A program made the position numbers and the translations under genes. A stretch of DNA of 64,000 bases, from positions 62,001 to 126,000 of the forward strand of contig NZ_CP088953.1 in the NCBI RefSeq assembly GCF_021165935.1, in the 5' to 3' direction. The notes below the pieces were generated by a model. It saw only the letters and a program-made list of their open reading frames with translations, was not told the DNA's origin and did no database searches. Shown here piece after piece: positions 35,482 through 44,828 of the stretch (the first letter of the stretch is position 1; every line of letters starts with the position of its first letter). Source of the stretch: Microbulbifer elongatus (GTDB lineage: Bacteria > Pseudomonadota > Gammaproteobacteria > Pseudomonadales > Cellvibrionaceae).

Positions 35482-36780
35482 ATGGGTAGCAAGTTGGGAC
35501 TTCCAGTCCGTCTTGGAGCGGCGATGGTTTTATCGCTTTCCATTGACACACTGGCAATGAATGACGAAAAAAAATCCGCACAGGAACAGTCTTCCGGATC
35601 ATCGCAGGTGGAAACCCAGCAGGCGAAACAGCCTTCCGCCACCACACTTGCCTCTTACAGCCCCTACACCCCCTATGGACGCCAATATGCGCTGATGCGT
35701 GAGGAACTGGCGCGCTACCGCGCGCTGAGTGAGGGCGACGACTGGCAACCCCTGCCCGCAGGCCAGCCCCTGGCCCCCGGGATGCGGGACGAGCGGGTTC
35801 GCGTGCTGCGCAGTCTGCTGATGCAGTACGGGGACCTGGCACTGGTGGATGACATGGCCAAAGCCAGCCTGCAGGGGGCCGCTGACGCCGGCGACAGACC
35901 AACCAGTAAAAACCCGGCAGACCTGTACGACCAGCAGGTTCGCCACGCGGTGGAGCGCTTTCAGCGCCGCCACGGCCTGCGCGCCGATGGCATCGTCAAC
36001 ACGCATACCCGCAATGCACTCAACACACCACCCGCCAAGCGGCTGACCACGCTGGAAGCCAATCTTGCGCGCTGGCAGAAGATGCCCAAAGACCTGGGGC
36101 CGCGCTACCTGCTGGTGAATATTCCCGAGTACACCCTGCGTCTTGTGGAAGGCGAGGAAGAGCAGTACCGCATGCGCGTGGTGGTCGGAAAAACCAAACA
36201 CCAGACACCCCAGTTGAGTACCCGCCTCACCCGGGTAGTGTTCAACCCCACCTGGACGGTACCGCGCAATATTGCGGTGCGCGAACTGTTGCCCAAAGGG
36301 ACCGGCAACCTGTCCGCCGGCGGCTATCGACTGGTCAATAACCGCGGCAAATCCGTGCCCTTCAGTGGCGCCAACCTGCGCGCCCTGCGCCTTGGCAGCG
36401 TGGCGCTACAGCAGCGCGGCGGTGCCGGTAACGCACTGGGTCGCTTCAAGTTTGTGATCCCCAACCGCCAGGCGATCTTCCTCCACGATACCCAGAAAAA
36501 AAACCTGTTCGCTCGCAGCCAGCGCGCCTTCAGCCACGGCTGCGTGCGGCTGGAAAAACCCGACGAGCTGGCCCGTATTGTTCTTGCCCAGCAGGGGAAT
36601 CCCGGCAAATGGGACAGCGACCGTCTGGCCCGCTACACCACCGGCAGCCGCACCCGCTCGGTGGCCCTGGATCAACCCATCCCGGTACACATCGTGTACT
36701 GGACCGCCTGGGTCGACGAAGAGGGACAGCTGAACTTCCGGCCCGATATTTACCAGCGCGACCAGCAAGCGGCCGAATGA
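35482..36780 (+). CDS. L,D-transpeptidase (YcbB type), second of three
   Basis: 432 residues. Short hydrophobic N-terminus (VRLGAAMVLSLSIDTLAM) as a probable signal, a brief linker, PG-binding repeat (VRHAVERFQRRHGLRADGIV) and a YkuD domain (YLLVNIPEYTLRLVEGEEEQ; VVFNPTWTVPRNI) with active-site FSHGCVRLEKP near residue 351. It shares the repeated N-terminal unit ALMREELARYRALSEGDDWQ with its two neighbours. AGGGG precedes ATG 35482, and the third paralogue starts 15 nt after the stop, so these two are one transcript. It lacks the long Ser/Arg-rich insert of the first paralogue. Confidence 0.93.
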   Translation: MGSKLGLPVRLGAAMVLSLSIDTLAMNDEKKSAQEQSSGSSQVETQQAKQPSATTLASYSPYTPYGRQYALMREELARYRALSEGDDWQPLPAGQPLAPGMRDERVRVLRSLLMQYGDLALVDDMAKASLQGAADAGDRPTSKNPADLYDQQVRHAVERFQRRHGLRADGIVNTHTRNALNTPPAKRLTTLEANLARWQKMPKDLGPRYLLVNIPEYTLRLVEGEEEQYRMRVVVGKTKHQTPQLSTRLTRVVFNPTWTVPRNIAVRELLPKGTGNLSAGGYRLVNNRGKSVPFSGANLRALRLGSVALQQRGGAGNALGRFKFVIPNRQAIFLHDTQKKNLFARSQRAFSHGCVRLEKPDELARIVLAQQGNPGKWDSDRLARYTTGSRTRSVALDQPIPVHIVYWTAWVDEEGQLNFRPDIYQRDQQAAE

Positions 36781-36795
36781 AATCTGGGGGTAACC

Positions 36796-38187
36796 ATGGG
36801 AATCGACATTTATACCAACCACACCAAGCGGAAACCCGAGTTCCGAAGTCACCGCTCGCAGCACTGTCACACACTGGCCGTGGTGGGCTTCTGCGCTCTG
36901 CTACCGCTGTTTGCCGCAGCGCAGATTGAGGCGCCCGCGCTTTCTCCCGCTCTTCCCGCAGCACCGAGCGAACAACCGCGCGAGCAATCTGGAGAGCAGA
37001 ATGAAGAGCAGCTGGGAGCGACCACACCACGAGCGCCTGGCGCACCCGCAGAGCAAGTGACACCACCACCGGCAGCTGGAGAAAACCCCGCCCACGCAAC
37101 GGAGTCCACCGGAAAAGACGGCGTAAAAGCCATCGACTTTGCCGCAACAGCGCGAGCCCTGCGCGAACAGGCCGCTCGCTATCGCCAGCTGGCGGATCGC
37201 TGGCAGCCGATTGCGGAGGGTACTCCTCTGCGACCCGGCGACCAGGGGCCCAGGGTCGCCCAGTTGCGCCGGATACTGAGCCAGTATGGGGATTACCGGG
37301 GTGCCCTGGGCCCGGTGATCGTCGAGACCGATATATCCGACCGCTATGACGCTGGGCTCCAGCGGGCGGTGGAATCCTACCAGCGCCGCCACGGTATGGA
37401 GGTCACGGGCCACGTTGATGCCGCCACCCTGCACGCACTCGCGCGCTCTCCCGTTGAACTGGCTGACACGCTGGAGATCAATGCCGAGCGCTGGGAAAAA
37501 CTGCCGACAAACCCGGGCGAGCGCTACATACTGGTCAACGTACCGGACTACCAACTGCAGTTGATCGAAGGACAGCAGGTGGTCCTGTCGATGAAGACGG
37601 TGGTCGGCAAGAGCAGTAAACGCACACCCGATCTGACCACCAAAGTGGTCTCCGTGGTATTCAACCCCACCTGGACGGTACCCCGCAGCATCCTGCTGAC
37701 AGACCTGCTGCCGAAAGCGCGCAACTTCCCCGAAGCCATGCACAAGCGCGGCTACCGGGTGGTCAAGTACGGCACCAATACCACCACACCGATCAACGAA
37801 GAGAGCCTCGAAAGCGCCGCTCGCGGCAAGGCCACTCTGCGCCAGATCGCCGGCCCCGGAAATACCCTCGGACGCGTCAAGTTTGTGATTCCCAACAAGC
37901 AGGCCATCTTCCTGCACGATACCCAGGCACAGAGCCTGTTCGAACTGCGTCACCGGGCGTTCAGCCACGGCTGTATTCGTCTGCAGCAGCCGGAAGAGCT
38001 CGCCTACGCTCTGCTCGGTAAACAGGGCTGGGACCGGACCCGGGTCGCGCAGGCCACCACCGGGGATGAGTCTGTCACCATCAAGGTGGACAAGCCCCCG
38101 CGCCTGTTTATCGCCTATCTGACCGCCTGGGTGGACACCCTGGGGCAGGTGCAGTTCCGCCCGGATATCTACCACCGGGACCGCTGA
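36796..38187 (+). CDS. L,D-transpeptidase (YcbB type), third of three
   Basis: 463 residues. Signal peptide around HTLAVVGFCALLPLFAAAQ, a Pro/Glu/Ala-rich spacer (SEQPREQSGEQNEEQLG), then LREQAARYRQLADRWQPIAE, PG-binding repeat (LQRAVESYQRRHGMEVTG) and YkuD domain with VVFNPTWTVPRSILLTDLLP and active-site FSHGCIRLQQP near residue 390. GGGGG lies 5 nt before ATG 36796. Followed by a hairpin at 38229. Arose with its neighbours by tandem duplication, since the domain order and the MREELARYR-like unit are shared; a Leu/Gln change in the post-catalytic motif marks divergence. Confidence 0.93.
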   Translation: MGIDIYTNHTKRKPEFRSHRSQHCHTLAVVGFCALLPLFAAAQIEAPALSPALPAAPSEQPREQSGEQNEEQLGATTPRAPGAPAEQVTPPPAAGENPAHATESTGKDGVKAIDFAATARALREQAARYRQLADRWQPIAEGTPLRPGDQGPRVAQLRRILSQYGDYRGALGPVIVETDISDRYDAGLQRAVESYQRRHGMEVTGHVDAATLHALARSPVELADTLEINAERWEKLPTNPGERYILVNVPDYQLQLIEGQQVVLSMKTVVGKSSKRTPDLTTKVVSVVFNPTWTVPRSILLTDLLPKARNFPEAMHKRGYRVVKYGTNTTTPINEESLESAARGKATLRQIAGPGNTLGRVKFVIPNKQAIFLHDTQAQSLFELRHRAFSHGCIRLQQPEELAYALLGKQGWDRTRVAQATTGDESVTIKVDKPPRLFIAYLTAWVDTLGQVQFRPDIYHRDR

Positions 38188-38228
38188 GGCACACCGGCAC
38201 TAGCAACACCCAGTCAGTCACCATTTTC

Positions 38229-38250
38229 GGGGAGGTCGATATACCTCCCC
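38229..38250 (+). terminator. hairpin terminator after the L,D-transpeptidase pair
   Basis: GGGGAGGT (38229-38236) pairs with ACCTCCCC (38243-38250), followed by TTCCCATTC. Good stem, weak T-run. Confidence 0.6.
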
Positions 38251-38698
38251 TTCCCATTCACGCCACCGCCCCCACTCCCGCGAACTCGCCACCCAGGGCC
38301 GCAAACCGATGGCGAAACGCCGGGTTTCCGGCGCCAACTCCCCCTGTAGCACCGCCTTTTCGCGAGGCAAGTCGGATGTGTGTTCTCTCACCAATAGAAA
38401 ACCCTATACCCGAAACCAAACAGTCACAGAAAAATAATTTCCCAATCATGACAACGCTGTCACTACATTTTCGAAACTTACCGGGAACCCGTAGGCAAAA
38501 TAAAGTCGAGCCGCCTAGTGTGTTAGAAAAAAATATCCAGGTTATTTTTTGATCAATTCGTTATCAGAGGCGATCAGTTTGTAACCAAAGATTATTTTTT
38601 ATACAGTGCAGACATCGCGAGAGGCACCGAAAGCATCTCGAAGACTAGAGGCTCACCAAGGGCACAACTCACTCAGACACCAAAGGCGGTAACAGGGT
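38251..38698 (+). other. long non-coding gap upstream of the YcbK-type gene
   Basis: About 450 bp without a credible gene. The second half (38440-38640) is distinctly AT-rich with runs such as TTATTTTTTGATC and GATTATTTTTTATACAG; TATACA near 38600 may be a -10. This suggests an independent, possibly regulated promoter and a leader of about 90 nt. Confidence 0.4.
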
Positions 38699-39232
38699 AT
38701 GAAAGAACTTTCCAGACGCAGGTTTTTAGCAGTTTCTGCAGCTACCGCGGCGGCGGTTTCGGCCGGCCCCGCTATGGCAAAAGTGGGCAAGTCGCGCAAT
38801 CTGAAGATGCGCAACCTGCACACCGGTGAACGCCTGAACACCGCCTACTGGGCGGATGGCGACTACGATAGCAGCGGCCTCAAGCAGTTCAACCGACTGC
38901 TGCGCGACCACCGCGCCAATGAGGTAACACGCATGGACCCGAAACTGTTCGACATCGTGTACAAGCTCAAGGAAAAACTGAACTACAACGGCGAGATCGA
39001 GATTATCTCCGGATACCGCTCGCCCAAGACCAACGCCAAACTGCGCGCCGCGGGCCGCGGTGTAGCACGACGCAGCTACCACACCCGTGGTATGGCACTG
39101 GACATCCGCATGCCGGGCGTCTCTCTGTCCAAGCTGCGCCAGGCGGCCATCAATCTGAAAGCCGGTGGCGTGGGTTACTATCCGAAGAGTAACTTTGTAC
39201 ACGTGGACACCGGTCCGGTACGCCGCTGGTAA
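38699..39232 (+). CDS. YcbK/DUF882 family M15-type peptidase, Tat-exported
   Basis: 177 residues. N-terminal twin-arginine signal SRRRFLAVSAATAAAVSAGP, cleavage near AMA. The mature part has the M15 zinc motif SYHTRGMALDIRMPG (His and Asp ligands) and a late HVDTGPVRRW histidine, plus GYRSPKTNAKLRAAG. Probably trims peptidoglycan peptides in the periplasm. E. coli ycbK likewise lies beside the L,D-transpeptidase gene ycbB, so the four genes here form one functional block. No strong Shine-Dalgarno at ATG 38699 apart from ACAGGGT. A strong terminator follows. Confidence 0.9.
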   Translation: MKELSRRRFLAVSAATAAAVSAGPAMAKVGKSRNLKMRNLHTGERLNTAYWADGDYDSSGLKQFNRLLRDHRANEVTRMDPKLFDIVYKLKEKLNYNGEIEIISGYRSPKTNAKLRAAGRGVARRSYHTRGMALDIRMPGVSLSKLRQAAINLKAGGVGYYPKSNFVHVDTGPVRRW

Positions 39233-39276
39233 TCAGCGGCCTAGCCCGCCGCAAAACAGCGCGGCTGTTAAACCAG

Positions 39277-39303
39277 AAAACCCAGGCAGTGCCTGGGTTT
39301 TTT
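39277..39303. terminator. bidirectional terminator after the YcbK-type gene
   Basis: AAAACCCAGGCA and TGCCTGGGTTTTTT form an 11-12-bp stem with flanking A and T runs. It serves this gene and the convergent imelysin gene. Confidence 0.92.
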
Positions 39304-39319
39304 GCGCTTGTGAATAAGG

Positions 39320-40522
39320 TCATTCTTCGACCGGAATGGTCACACTCACCGGCGTCATCTCTTCCTCCCGGGCCGGTACCTTGGTGTCACCGGAGATCAG
39401 CCCCACCAGCTTTTCGACCTGCTGCCGGCTGCGCTGCAACTCTGCCGGCGCCGCCAGTTCAATAGGGTCTTCCATCTTCAGCAGCCGCTGTTCCAGCAGG
39501 CCAAAGGTTTCTGCCAGCGCCGCCACCTGATGACGATCCAGCAGCAAATCCGCCAGCCCGCTGCCCTCACCCGGCAGCCAGGCTACCTGCACATTGCGCA
39601 ACATGGCCAACAGAGCCTGTTTGGAATTGGCCGCCAGCCCGCTTTCCACATCGCTCTCGGAGCTCTCCGGAATCCGCGGCAGTACCTGGTTGCGTAGCAG
39701 ATCGATATGCGCCGCACGGATCCGCTGCACACGCGCCACCGGATCCCGTGCCAGATAGGGCTGGGAAAGGTCGTTGGCGGTCACCGGCCAGCGGTTGGCC
39801 AGTTGCGACAGATCCTCACTGATTCCCTGAGTAATCAGACGCGTCAATTCCCGGCGCCTGTTTGATGCCTGCGCCTTGGGCTCCTCGCCACCACTGGACT
39901 CACTGAACTGCTCCGCAGCGCGCTCGCTGGTGGGGCCCCACAACATGATCTCGAGGGCGTGAAAGCCGGTGCTCGCCTCCTCGTGGGCGGTAAGCCGGTG
40001 CTGCTTGCGCAGGTTGGTCAGGGTCAGTTCGATGGCGGTGTCATTGACGATACCGCTGGTGGAATAGCCCGGCACGGTATCCAGGTAACCGGCCTGAACC
40101 GGCCAGCTGTTCAGCGCCAGCAGCAGATCTTTGCCCTGCTGCTGCAGCTCTGCGGGGGCGAAGGCCACCTCGATAAACGGCATGGACGCAGAAAACTCCC
40201 GATGGGCATCCAGCCAGGCCAGCTTGGCGGACTCCAGATGGTCCTCCGTGGGCGCCATCAGCAATTGCGCCACCGCCCGCTCGAGGGCCTGGGCGGCTGC
40301 CTGGGCATCAATAATCTGAGCCTGCCCCGCCTGCCAGTACTCCGCCGAATAGGCATCCGCCGCCGAGGTGTCTACCGACTGGGCAGGTGCGGGGACAGAT
40401 TCTGACTCTTCGGTGGTGGCAGTGGGCTTGCGTTCACATCCGCTGCCCAGTAATAAAAACCCGCTCAGCATGACGACTAGAGGCAGGCCGCGAGTTACGG
40501 CATTTTTTCGCTGTTCAAACAA
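39320..40522 (-). CDS. imelysin (M75) family lipoprotein
   Basis: 400 residues. Type II signal with lipobox LLGSGC, Cys29, then an acidic/Ser-rich linker. The imelysin motif GFHALEIMLWG (GxHxxE) is at about residue 188, and the helical repeats AKLAWLDAHREFSASMPFIE and RIRAAHIDLLRNQVL match the fold. Family members are periplasmic or outer-membrane proteins linked to iron uptake, often near di-haem peroxidase-like genes; no such partner is adjacent here. TTG start at 40522 is weakly supported; the true start may be a few codons downstream. Confidence 0.85.
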   Translation of the reverse strand: MFEQRKNAVTRGLPLVVMLSGFLLLGSGCERKPTATTEESESVPAPAQSVDTSAADAYSAEYWQAGQAQIIDAQAAAQALERAVAQLLMAPTEDHLESAKLAWLDAHREFSASMPFIEVAFAPAELQQQGKDLLLALNSWPVQAGYLDTVPGYSTSGIVNDTAIELTLTNLRKQHRLTAHEEASTGFHALEIMLWGPTSERAAEQFSESSGGEEPKAQASNRRRELTRLITQGISEDLSQLANRWPVTANDLSQPYLARDPVARVQRIRAAHIDLLRNQVLPRIPESSESDVESGLAANSKQALLAMLRNVQVAWLPGEGSGLADLLLDRHQVAALAETFGLLEQRLLKMEDPIELAAPAELQRSRQQVEKLVGLISGDTKVPAREEEMTPVSVTIPVEE

Positions 40523-40583
40523 ACCCTAAGACCCTGTGTTGACACTTCTGGTTGAAATTGCGCCCGTCGTGGCTGCCCCTCGG

Positions 40584-41276
40584 CTACCACTCCAGTGCGC
40601 TGGCAAAATCTTCTGCATCGCCCCGCAGGCTGATCACCTTCCACCCGCGGCGCTGCGCTTCTTCGCGCAGCCGGTTATCCGGATCCACAGCAATGGGGTG
40701 TTCCACCTGCTGCAGCAACGGCAGATCGTTGATGGAGTCACTGTAAAACCATTTTTCGCCCTCGGCGTACTGCCCGTGGGCCTGCAGCCACTGGCGCAGG
40801 CGCACCACCTTGCCCTCCTGGAAGCAGGGCTCGCCCGCCACCTGACCGGTGAATTTTCCGTCGATCTCTTCCGGCTCCGTCGCCAGCAGGGTATCCACTC
40901 CCAGGCGCTGCACAATCGGCTCCACCACGAAGCGATTGGTGGCGGTGATGATCATGATGTGGTGCCCGGCATCGCGGTGCTTCCCGATCAGGGTTTCCGC
41001 ATGAGGCAACCAGATTTCCCCGATCACCTCACGCATGAACTCCTGTTGTAGATTCTGCAACTGACCGCGCGAGAGCTGCGCCAGGGGCTCCAGAGCAAAC
41101 GAAAGGTAGGCAAAAATATCCAGGGAGCCCTGTTGATAATCCCTGTAGAACCGGTCGTTCTCGCTGCGGAACCGCTCACCGTCCACACAATCACGCGCCA
41201 CCAGAAACTCACCCCAGGCGTGGTCGCTGTCGCCACCAATCAGCGTGTTGTCCAGATCAAAAATCGCCAGTTGCAC
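40584..41276 (-). CDS. HAD-IB family phosphatase
   Basis: 230 residues, cytosolic. Nucleophile motif FDLDNTLIGGD (Asp7, Asp9), motif II IITATNRF, and motif IV SDSINDLPLLQ with the metal-binding acidic residues. This IB subclass is SerB-like and includes phosphoserine and lipid phosphate phosphatases; substrate not determinable. GTG at 41276 is supported by AAGGAG 6-7 nt upstream. Ends 61 nt from the imelysin gene start on the same strand. Confidence 0.87.
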   Translation of the reverse strand: MQLAIFDLDNTLIGGDSDHAWGEFLVARDCVDGERFRSENDRFYRDYQQGSLDIFAYLSFALEPLAQLSRGQLQNLQQEFMREVIGEIWLPHAETLIGKHRDAGHHIMIITATNRFVVEPIVQRLGVDTLLATEPEEIDGKFTGQVAGEPCFQEGKVVRLRQWLQAHGQYAEGEKWFYSDSINDLPLLQQVEHPIAVDPDNRLREEAQRRGWKVISLRGDAEDFASALEW

Positions 41277-41512
41277 AGAAATCTCCTTAGTTGACTATAG
41301 GGCACCGGTGGCGCACAGGTTGCCCTGCCGGAAAATTTTTGCGCCGAATTCAGACCCGTTCACACCCGGGTGCGGACGGAGGTACCACTTCCGCTGGTTG
41401 CTGCCCCTGTTTCAGGGCGTGGGATTTTACCTTGCTGCCCAAGAGGTTACATCGACCACCTCACTGAATTGCCGTAAACCAGTCCCTGTGGAACAATGCA
41501 GGACATTATGGT

Positions 41513-42223
41513 GTGCTGGGGTTATTCCCTCCTGACGATTCGCACACCGAAAAAATTGAGGACGGTATTTTGGGCGACGGTAAGCAGACACCCGCCGGGC
41601 GCAAGCACCGCCGCAAACCCGCCAGATCTTCCGCGCGCAATGACCGCCAGGGCGGTGGCAAGCCCCAACGCAAGGCCGCCGCGGAAACCTCTGGTACCAC
41701 TTCGGGCAACGACAGCAATATCGACAGCGAAGGCTTTCGCCCCAATGTCGGCATCATTGTTCTGAATGAGCGCGGCCAGGCTCTCTGGGCGCGCCGGGTA
41801 GGCGGAAAGGACGCGTGGCAATTCCCGCAGGGGGGCATCAACCCCGGCGAATCCCCGGAGCAGGCGTTGTACCGGGAACTCTATGAAGAAGTCGGGCTGA
41901 CCCGAAGCCAGGTCACCTTGCTCGGCAGCACCCGCGGCTGGCTGCGCTACCGGCTGCCGCACCGGCTGGTACGGCGCCGCTCGGAGCCTTTGTGCATCGG
42001 TCAGAAGCAGAAGTGGTTTCTACTGCAGCTGAATGCCGAAGAAAGCAACATTAGTTTCAATAACGGTTACAAACCGGAATTTGATCACTGGCGGTGGGTG
42101 AGTTACTGGCACCCGCTCACCAAAGTGGTGACCTTCAAGCGGGAGGTTTACCGGCGCACCCTTACAGAGCTGGCGCCCACGCAAATACAATTGGAAAGAC
42201 GCTGGCTGAAACGCGACCAGTAA
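41513..42223 (+). CDS. rppH: RNA pyrophosphohydrolase with N-terminal extension
   Basis: Nudix enzyme that removes pyrophosphate from mRNA 5' ends and so triggers decay. The core starts [20 protein letters not shown] and carries the Nudix box [20 protein letters not shown] at 107-126. Typical RppH proteins begin at this core, whereas here about 69 residues precede it, rich in Lys, Arg, Ser and Gly. The start is uncertain: GTG 41513 or TTG 41570 (GAGG 8 nt upstream), which would cut the extension to 50. ptsP follows after 105 nt, the classical rppH-ptsP order. Confidence 0.9.
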   Translation: MLGLFPPDDSHTEKIEDGILGDGKQTPAGRKHRRKPARSSARNDRQGGGKPQRKAAAETSGTTSGNDSNIDSEGFRPNVGIIVLNERGQALWARRVGGKDAWQFPQGGINPGESPEQALYRELYEEVGLTRSQVTLLGSTRGWLRYRLPHRLVRRRSEPLCIGQKQKWFLLQLNAEESNISFNNGYKPEFDHWRWVSYWHPLTKVVTFKREVYRRTLTELAPTQIQLERRWLKRDQ

Positions 42224-42328
42224 CCCGTACAGGCGGTGCCGCGATGAACGCCAGGCCCGCCCGGGAACGCGCCCAGCAGCGACGACGCCGGCATCAGGCC
42301 GGCACGGATTTCGGCGAGGAAAGCCATT

Positions 42329-44608
42329 TTGCTCGGATCACTGCGCAGTATTGTTCAGGAAGTTAACACCGCACGGGACCTGCCCTCGGCGCTGGATATC
42401 ATTGTCCGGCGGGTGCGCGATGTTATGCAGACCAAGGTCTGCTCGGTCTATCTGCGCGACAAGCACTCCGGCAATTATGTATTGATGGCCACCGAAGGTC
42501 TCAACCAGGACGCCGTGGGCCAGGTACATATGGCCCCAGGGGAAGGCCTGGTGGGTAACGTGGCCACCCGCGAAGAGCCCATCAACCTGGAACACGCCGA
42601 GGCGCACCCCGCCTACCAGTACTTTCCCGCCACTGGCGAGGAACGGTTTTCTGCGTTTCTCGGCACCCCCATCATTCACCACCGCAATGTACTGGGTGTA
42701 CTGGTGGTACAGCAGGCAGAGCGCCGCCGCTTTGACGAAGGCGAAGAAGCCTTCCTGGTTACCCTGTCCGCCCAGCTTGCCGGGGTCATCGCCCACGCTG
42801 AAGCCACCGGCGCCCTCGCCACCATGGGCCAACAGCGCAACGAAGCCAAATTCGCCGGCCTTGCCGCCTCGCCCGGTATCGCCATTGGCCGCGCGCATAT
42901 CGTCGCGCCACCTGCCAACCTGGCCACGGTGCCTTTCGCCTGCTCCATGGACGTGGATGCGGAGCTGGCCCTGTTCCAGCAGGCCCTGGCCGCGGCGCGC
43001 AGCGAGATCCGCGAGGTGGGCGAGCGCCTCAAGAATGACCTGAACAAGGAAGAGCGCGCCCTCTTCGACGCCTATATCAGCATGCTCGACGACAGCTCCA
43101 TCGCCGTCGAAGTGTGCGAGCGCATCCGCCAGAAACTCACCGCCAGCCGCGCCTGGGCGGAAGTAATGCTGGAACATGTGCGGCGCTTTGAAGCCATGTC
43201 CGACTCCTACTTCCGCGACCGCGCCGCCGATGTGCGCGACCTGGGTGCGCGGGTACTGATGCACCTGCGCCAGCAGGAACAGAGCCAGCGGGACTACCCC
43301 GCCAACACCATTCTGATCGGCGAGGAGCTGACCGCCTCGGTACTGGCCGAGGTTCCGCGGGAAAAACTGGCCGGCCTGGTCTCGGTCAAAGGCTCCTCCA
43401 ACAGCCACGTCGCCATCCTCGCCCGCGCCATGGGTGTGCCCGCGGTAATGGGCGCACAGGAACTGCCCTGGGAGCAGGTCGACGGGGTCGACATGATCGT
43501 CGACGGTTACCGCGGCGACCTGCACCTGCAACCGGGCCCCGAGCTCCGGCGCCACTATGAAGCCATCGTCGCCGAAGAGCGCGAACTGGCGCGCAACCTC
43601 GACCACCTCGCCAAGCTGCCTGGGGAAACCGCCGACGGCCACCGGGTGCGTCTGTGGGTCAACACCGGCCTGATGGCAGATGTCGTGCGCTCCCTGGAAC
43701 GCGGCGCCGAAGGTGTCGGCCTCTACCGCACCGAAGTCCCCTTCCTGCTGCGCGACCGCTTCCCCTCGGAGGAGGAGCAGCGGGAGATTTATCACGAACA
43801 GCTCGCCGCCTTCGCCCCGCGCCCGGTGACCATGCGCACCCTGGATATCGGCGGCGACAAAGCCCTTACCTACTTCCCCATCGAGGAAACCAATCCCTTC
43901 CTCGGCTGGCGCGGCATTCGCGTAACCCTCGACCACCCGGAAATTTTCCTCGGCCAGGTTCGCGCCATGATGAAAGCGAGCCTCGGGCTCGACAACCTGC
44001 GCATCATGCTGCCGATGATCACCGGCGTCAGCGAAGTGGAAGCCGCTCGCAAGCTGGTCAACCGCGCTTACGACGAACTGATCGACGAAGGCTACGCCAT
44101 CAAGCGCCCGCCACTGGGTATCATGATTGAAGTACCCTCCGCGGTGTATCAGGCCCGCGAACTGGCCAAGCGTGTGGACTTTATATCTGTGGGCAGCAAC
44201 GATCTCACCCAGTACCTGCTCGCCGTAGACCGCAACAACAGTCGCGTCGCCAGTATCTATCACAGCTTCCACCCCTCCGTGTTACAGGCGCTGCTGCAGG
44301 TGGTCACCGCCTGTCACGAAACCAGCACCAAGATCGGCATCTGCGGCGAACTGGCCGGCGACCCGGGGGGCGCACTGCTGCTGGTGGCCATGGGCTACGA
44401 CGTCCTCTCCATGAATGCCACCAACCTGCCGCGGGTGAAAGCGGCCCTGCGGGAAGTCAACAAATCCGACCTGGACCGCTTGCTACAACAGATACTGACC
44501 ATGGAAAGCCCGGAGCAGATTGAAGAAAAACTGCACGGGTATTTGCAGGATCTGGGGATTGGCGGGCTGGTGCAGCCGCAGAAAGCGGAAGCGAGTTCAG
44601 ACTCTTAA
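42329..44608 (+). CDS. ptsP: phosphoenolpyruvate-protein phosphotransferase PtsP (EI-Ntr)
   Basis: First enzyme of the nitrogen-related PTS: autophosphorylates with PEP and passes phosphate to NPr. 759 residues: N-terminal GAF domain (DIIVRRVRDVMQTKVCSVYL to about 165), EI N-domain with the phospho-histidine in KGSSNSHVAILARAMG near residue 360, and PEP-binding C-domain (GVGLYRTEVPFLLRDRFPSE; MRTLDIGGDKALTYFP; FISVGSNDLTQYLLAVDR; GICGELAGDP). TTG start at 42329 with GAGGAA upstream. Cotranscription with rppH is likely. Confidence 0.95.
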   Translation: MLGSLRSIVQEVNTARDLPSALDIIVRRVRDVMQTKVCSVYLRDKHSGNYVLMATEGLNQDAVGQVHMAPGEGLVGNVATREEPINLEHAEAHPAYQYFPATGEERFSAFLGTPIIHHRNVLGVLVVQQAERRRFDEGEEAFLVTLSAQLAGVIAHAEATGALATMGQQRNEAKFAGLAASPGIAIGRAHIVAPPANLATVPFACSMDVDAELALFQQALAAARSEIREVGERLKNDLNKEERALFDAYISMLDDSSIAVEVCERIRQKLTASRAWAEVMLEHVRRFEAMSDSYFRDRAADVRDLGARVLMHLRQQEQSQRDYPANTILIGEELTASVLAEVPREKLAGLVSVKGSSNSHVAILARAMGVPAVMGAQELPWEQVDGVDMIVDGYRGDLHLQPGPELRRHYEAIVAEERELARNLDHLAKLPGETADGHRVRLWVNTGLMADVVRSLERGAEGVGLYRTEVPFLLRDRFPSEEEQREIYHEQLAAFAPRPVTMRTLDIGGDKALTYFPIEETNPFLGWRGIRVTLDHPEIFLGQVRAMMKASLGLDNLRIMLPMITGVSEVEAARKLVNRAYDELIDEGYAIKRPPLGIMIEVPSAVYQARELAKRVDFISVGSNDLTQYLLAVDRNNSRVASIYHSFHPSVLQALLQVVTACHETSTKIGICGELAGDPGGALLLVAMGYDVLSMNATNLPRVKAALREVNKSDLDRLLQQILTMESPEQIEEKLHGYLQDLGIGGLVQPQKAEASSDS

Positions 44609-44634
44609 TCTTGCTTTAACAGATAAAGTCAAAA

Positions 44635-44758
44635 GCGCAGGGGCGGATACCGCGTACAGCCTTGCGAGACCTTCCGCGAGAGGGACCTCGCGGAAGAGCC
44701 CCCATGGATGGGTTCACGGCGTGTCTCGCAAGGCTGTACGTGGTAGCCGCGCCGCCAC
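44635..44758 (-). repeat. dispersed long-hairpin repeat, copy B (inverted)
   Basis: Outer stem: a perfect 18-bp inverted repeat, 44653-44670 against 44723-44740. Read on the minus strand it contains the same core as copy A (AACCCATCCATGGGGGCTC) and an inner stem CTTCCGCGAG/CTCGCGGAAG. Outer arm sequence differs from copies A and C except for the GAGAC end. It lies after ptsP, just before a terminator shared with gcvH. Confidence 0.9.
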
Positions 44759-44775
44759 TAAACCAGTTCAGAACG

Positions 44776-44805
44776 AAAAACGCCGGGCAATTGCCCGGCG
44801 TTTTT
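44776..44805. terminator. bidirectional terminator between ptsP and gcvH
   Basis: AAAAACGCCGGGCAA and TTGCCCGGCGTTTTT form a perfect 15-bp palindrome with T-runs on both strands. Confidence 0.95.
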
Positions 44806-44828
44806 GTATCAGAGTCGACAGCGAATGA

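Noticed and set aside
42094..42366. Possible small gene between rppH and ptsP
   Set aside because: The frame overlaps both flanking genes out of phase and has no ribosome site; the 105-nt gap is better explained as an untranslated spacer.
42338..44272. 644-residue minus-strand frame over ptsP
   Set aside because: Long antisense frames are expected from high GC at third positions. Its His/Gly/Val-rich composition has no domain, and the plus strand encodes an intact PtsP.
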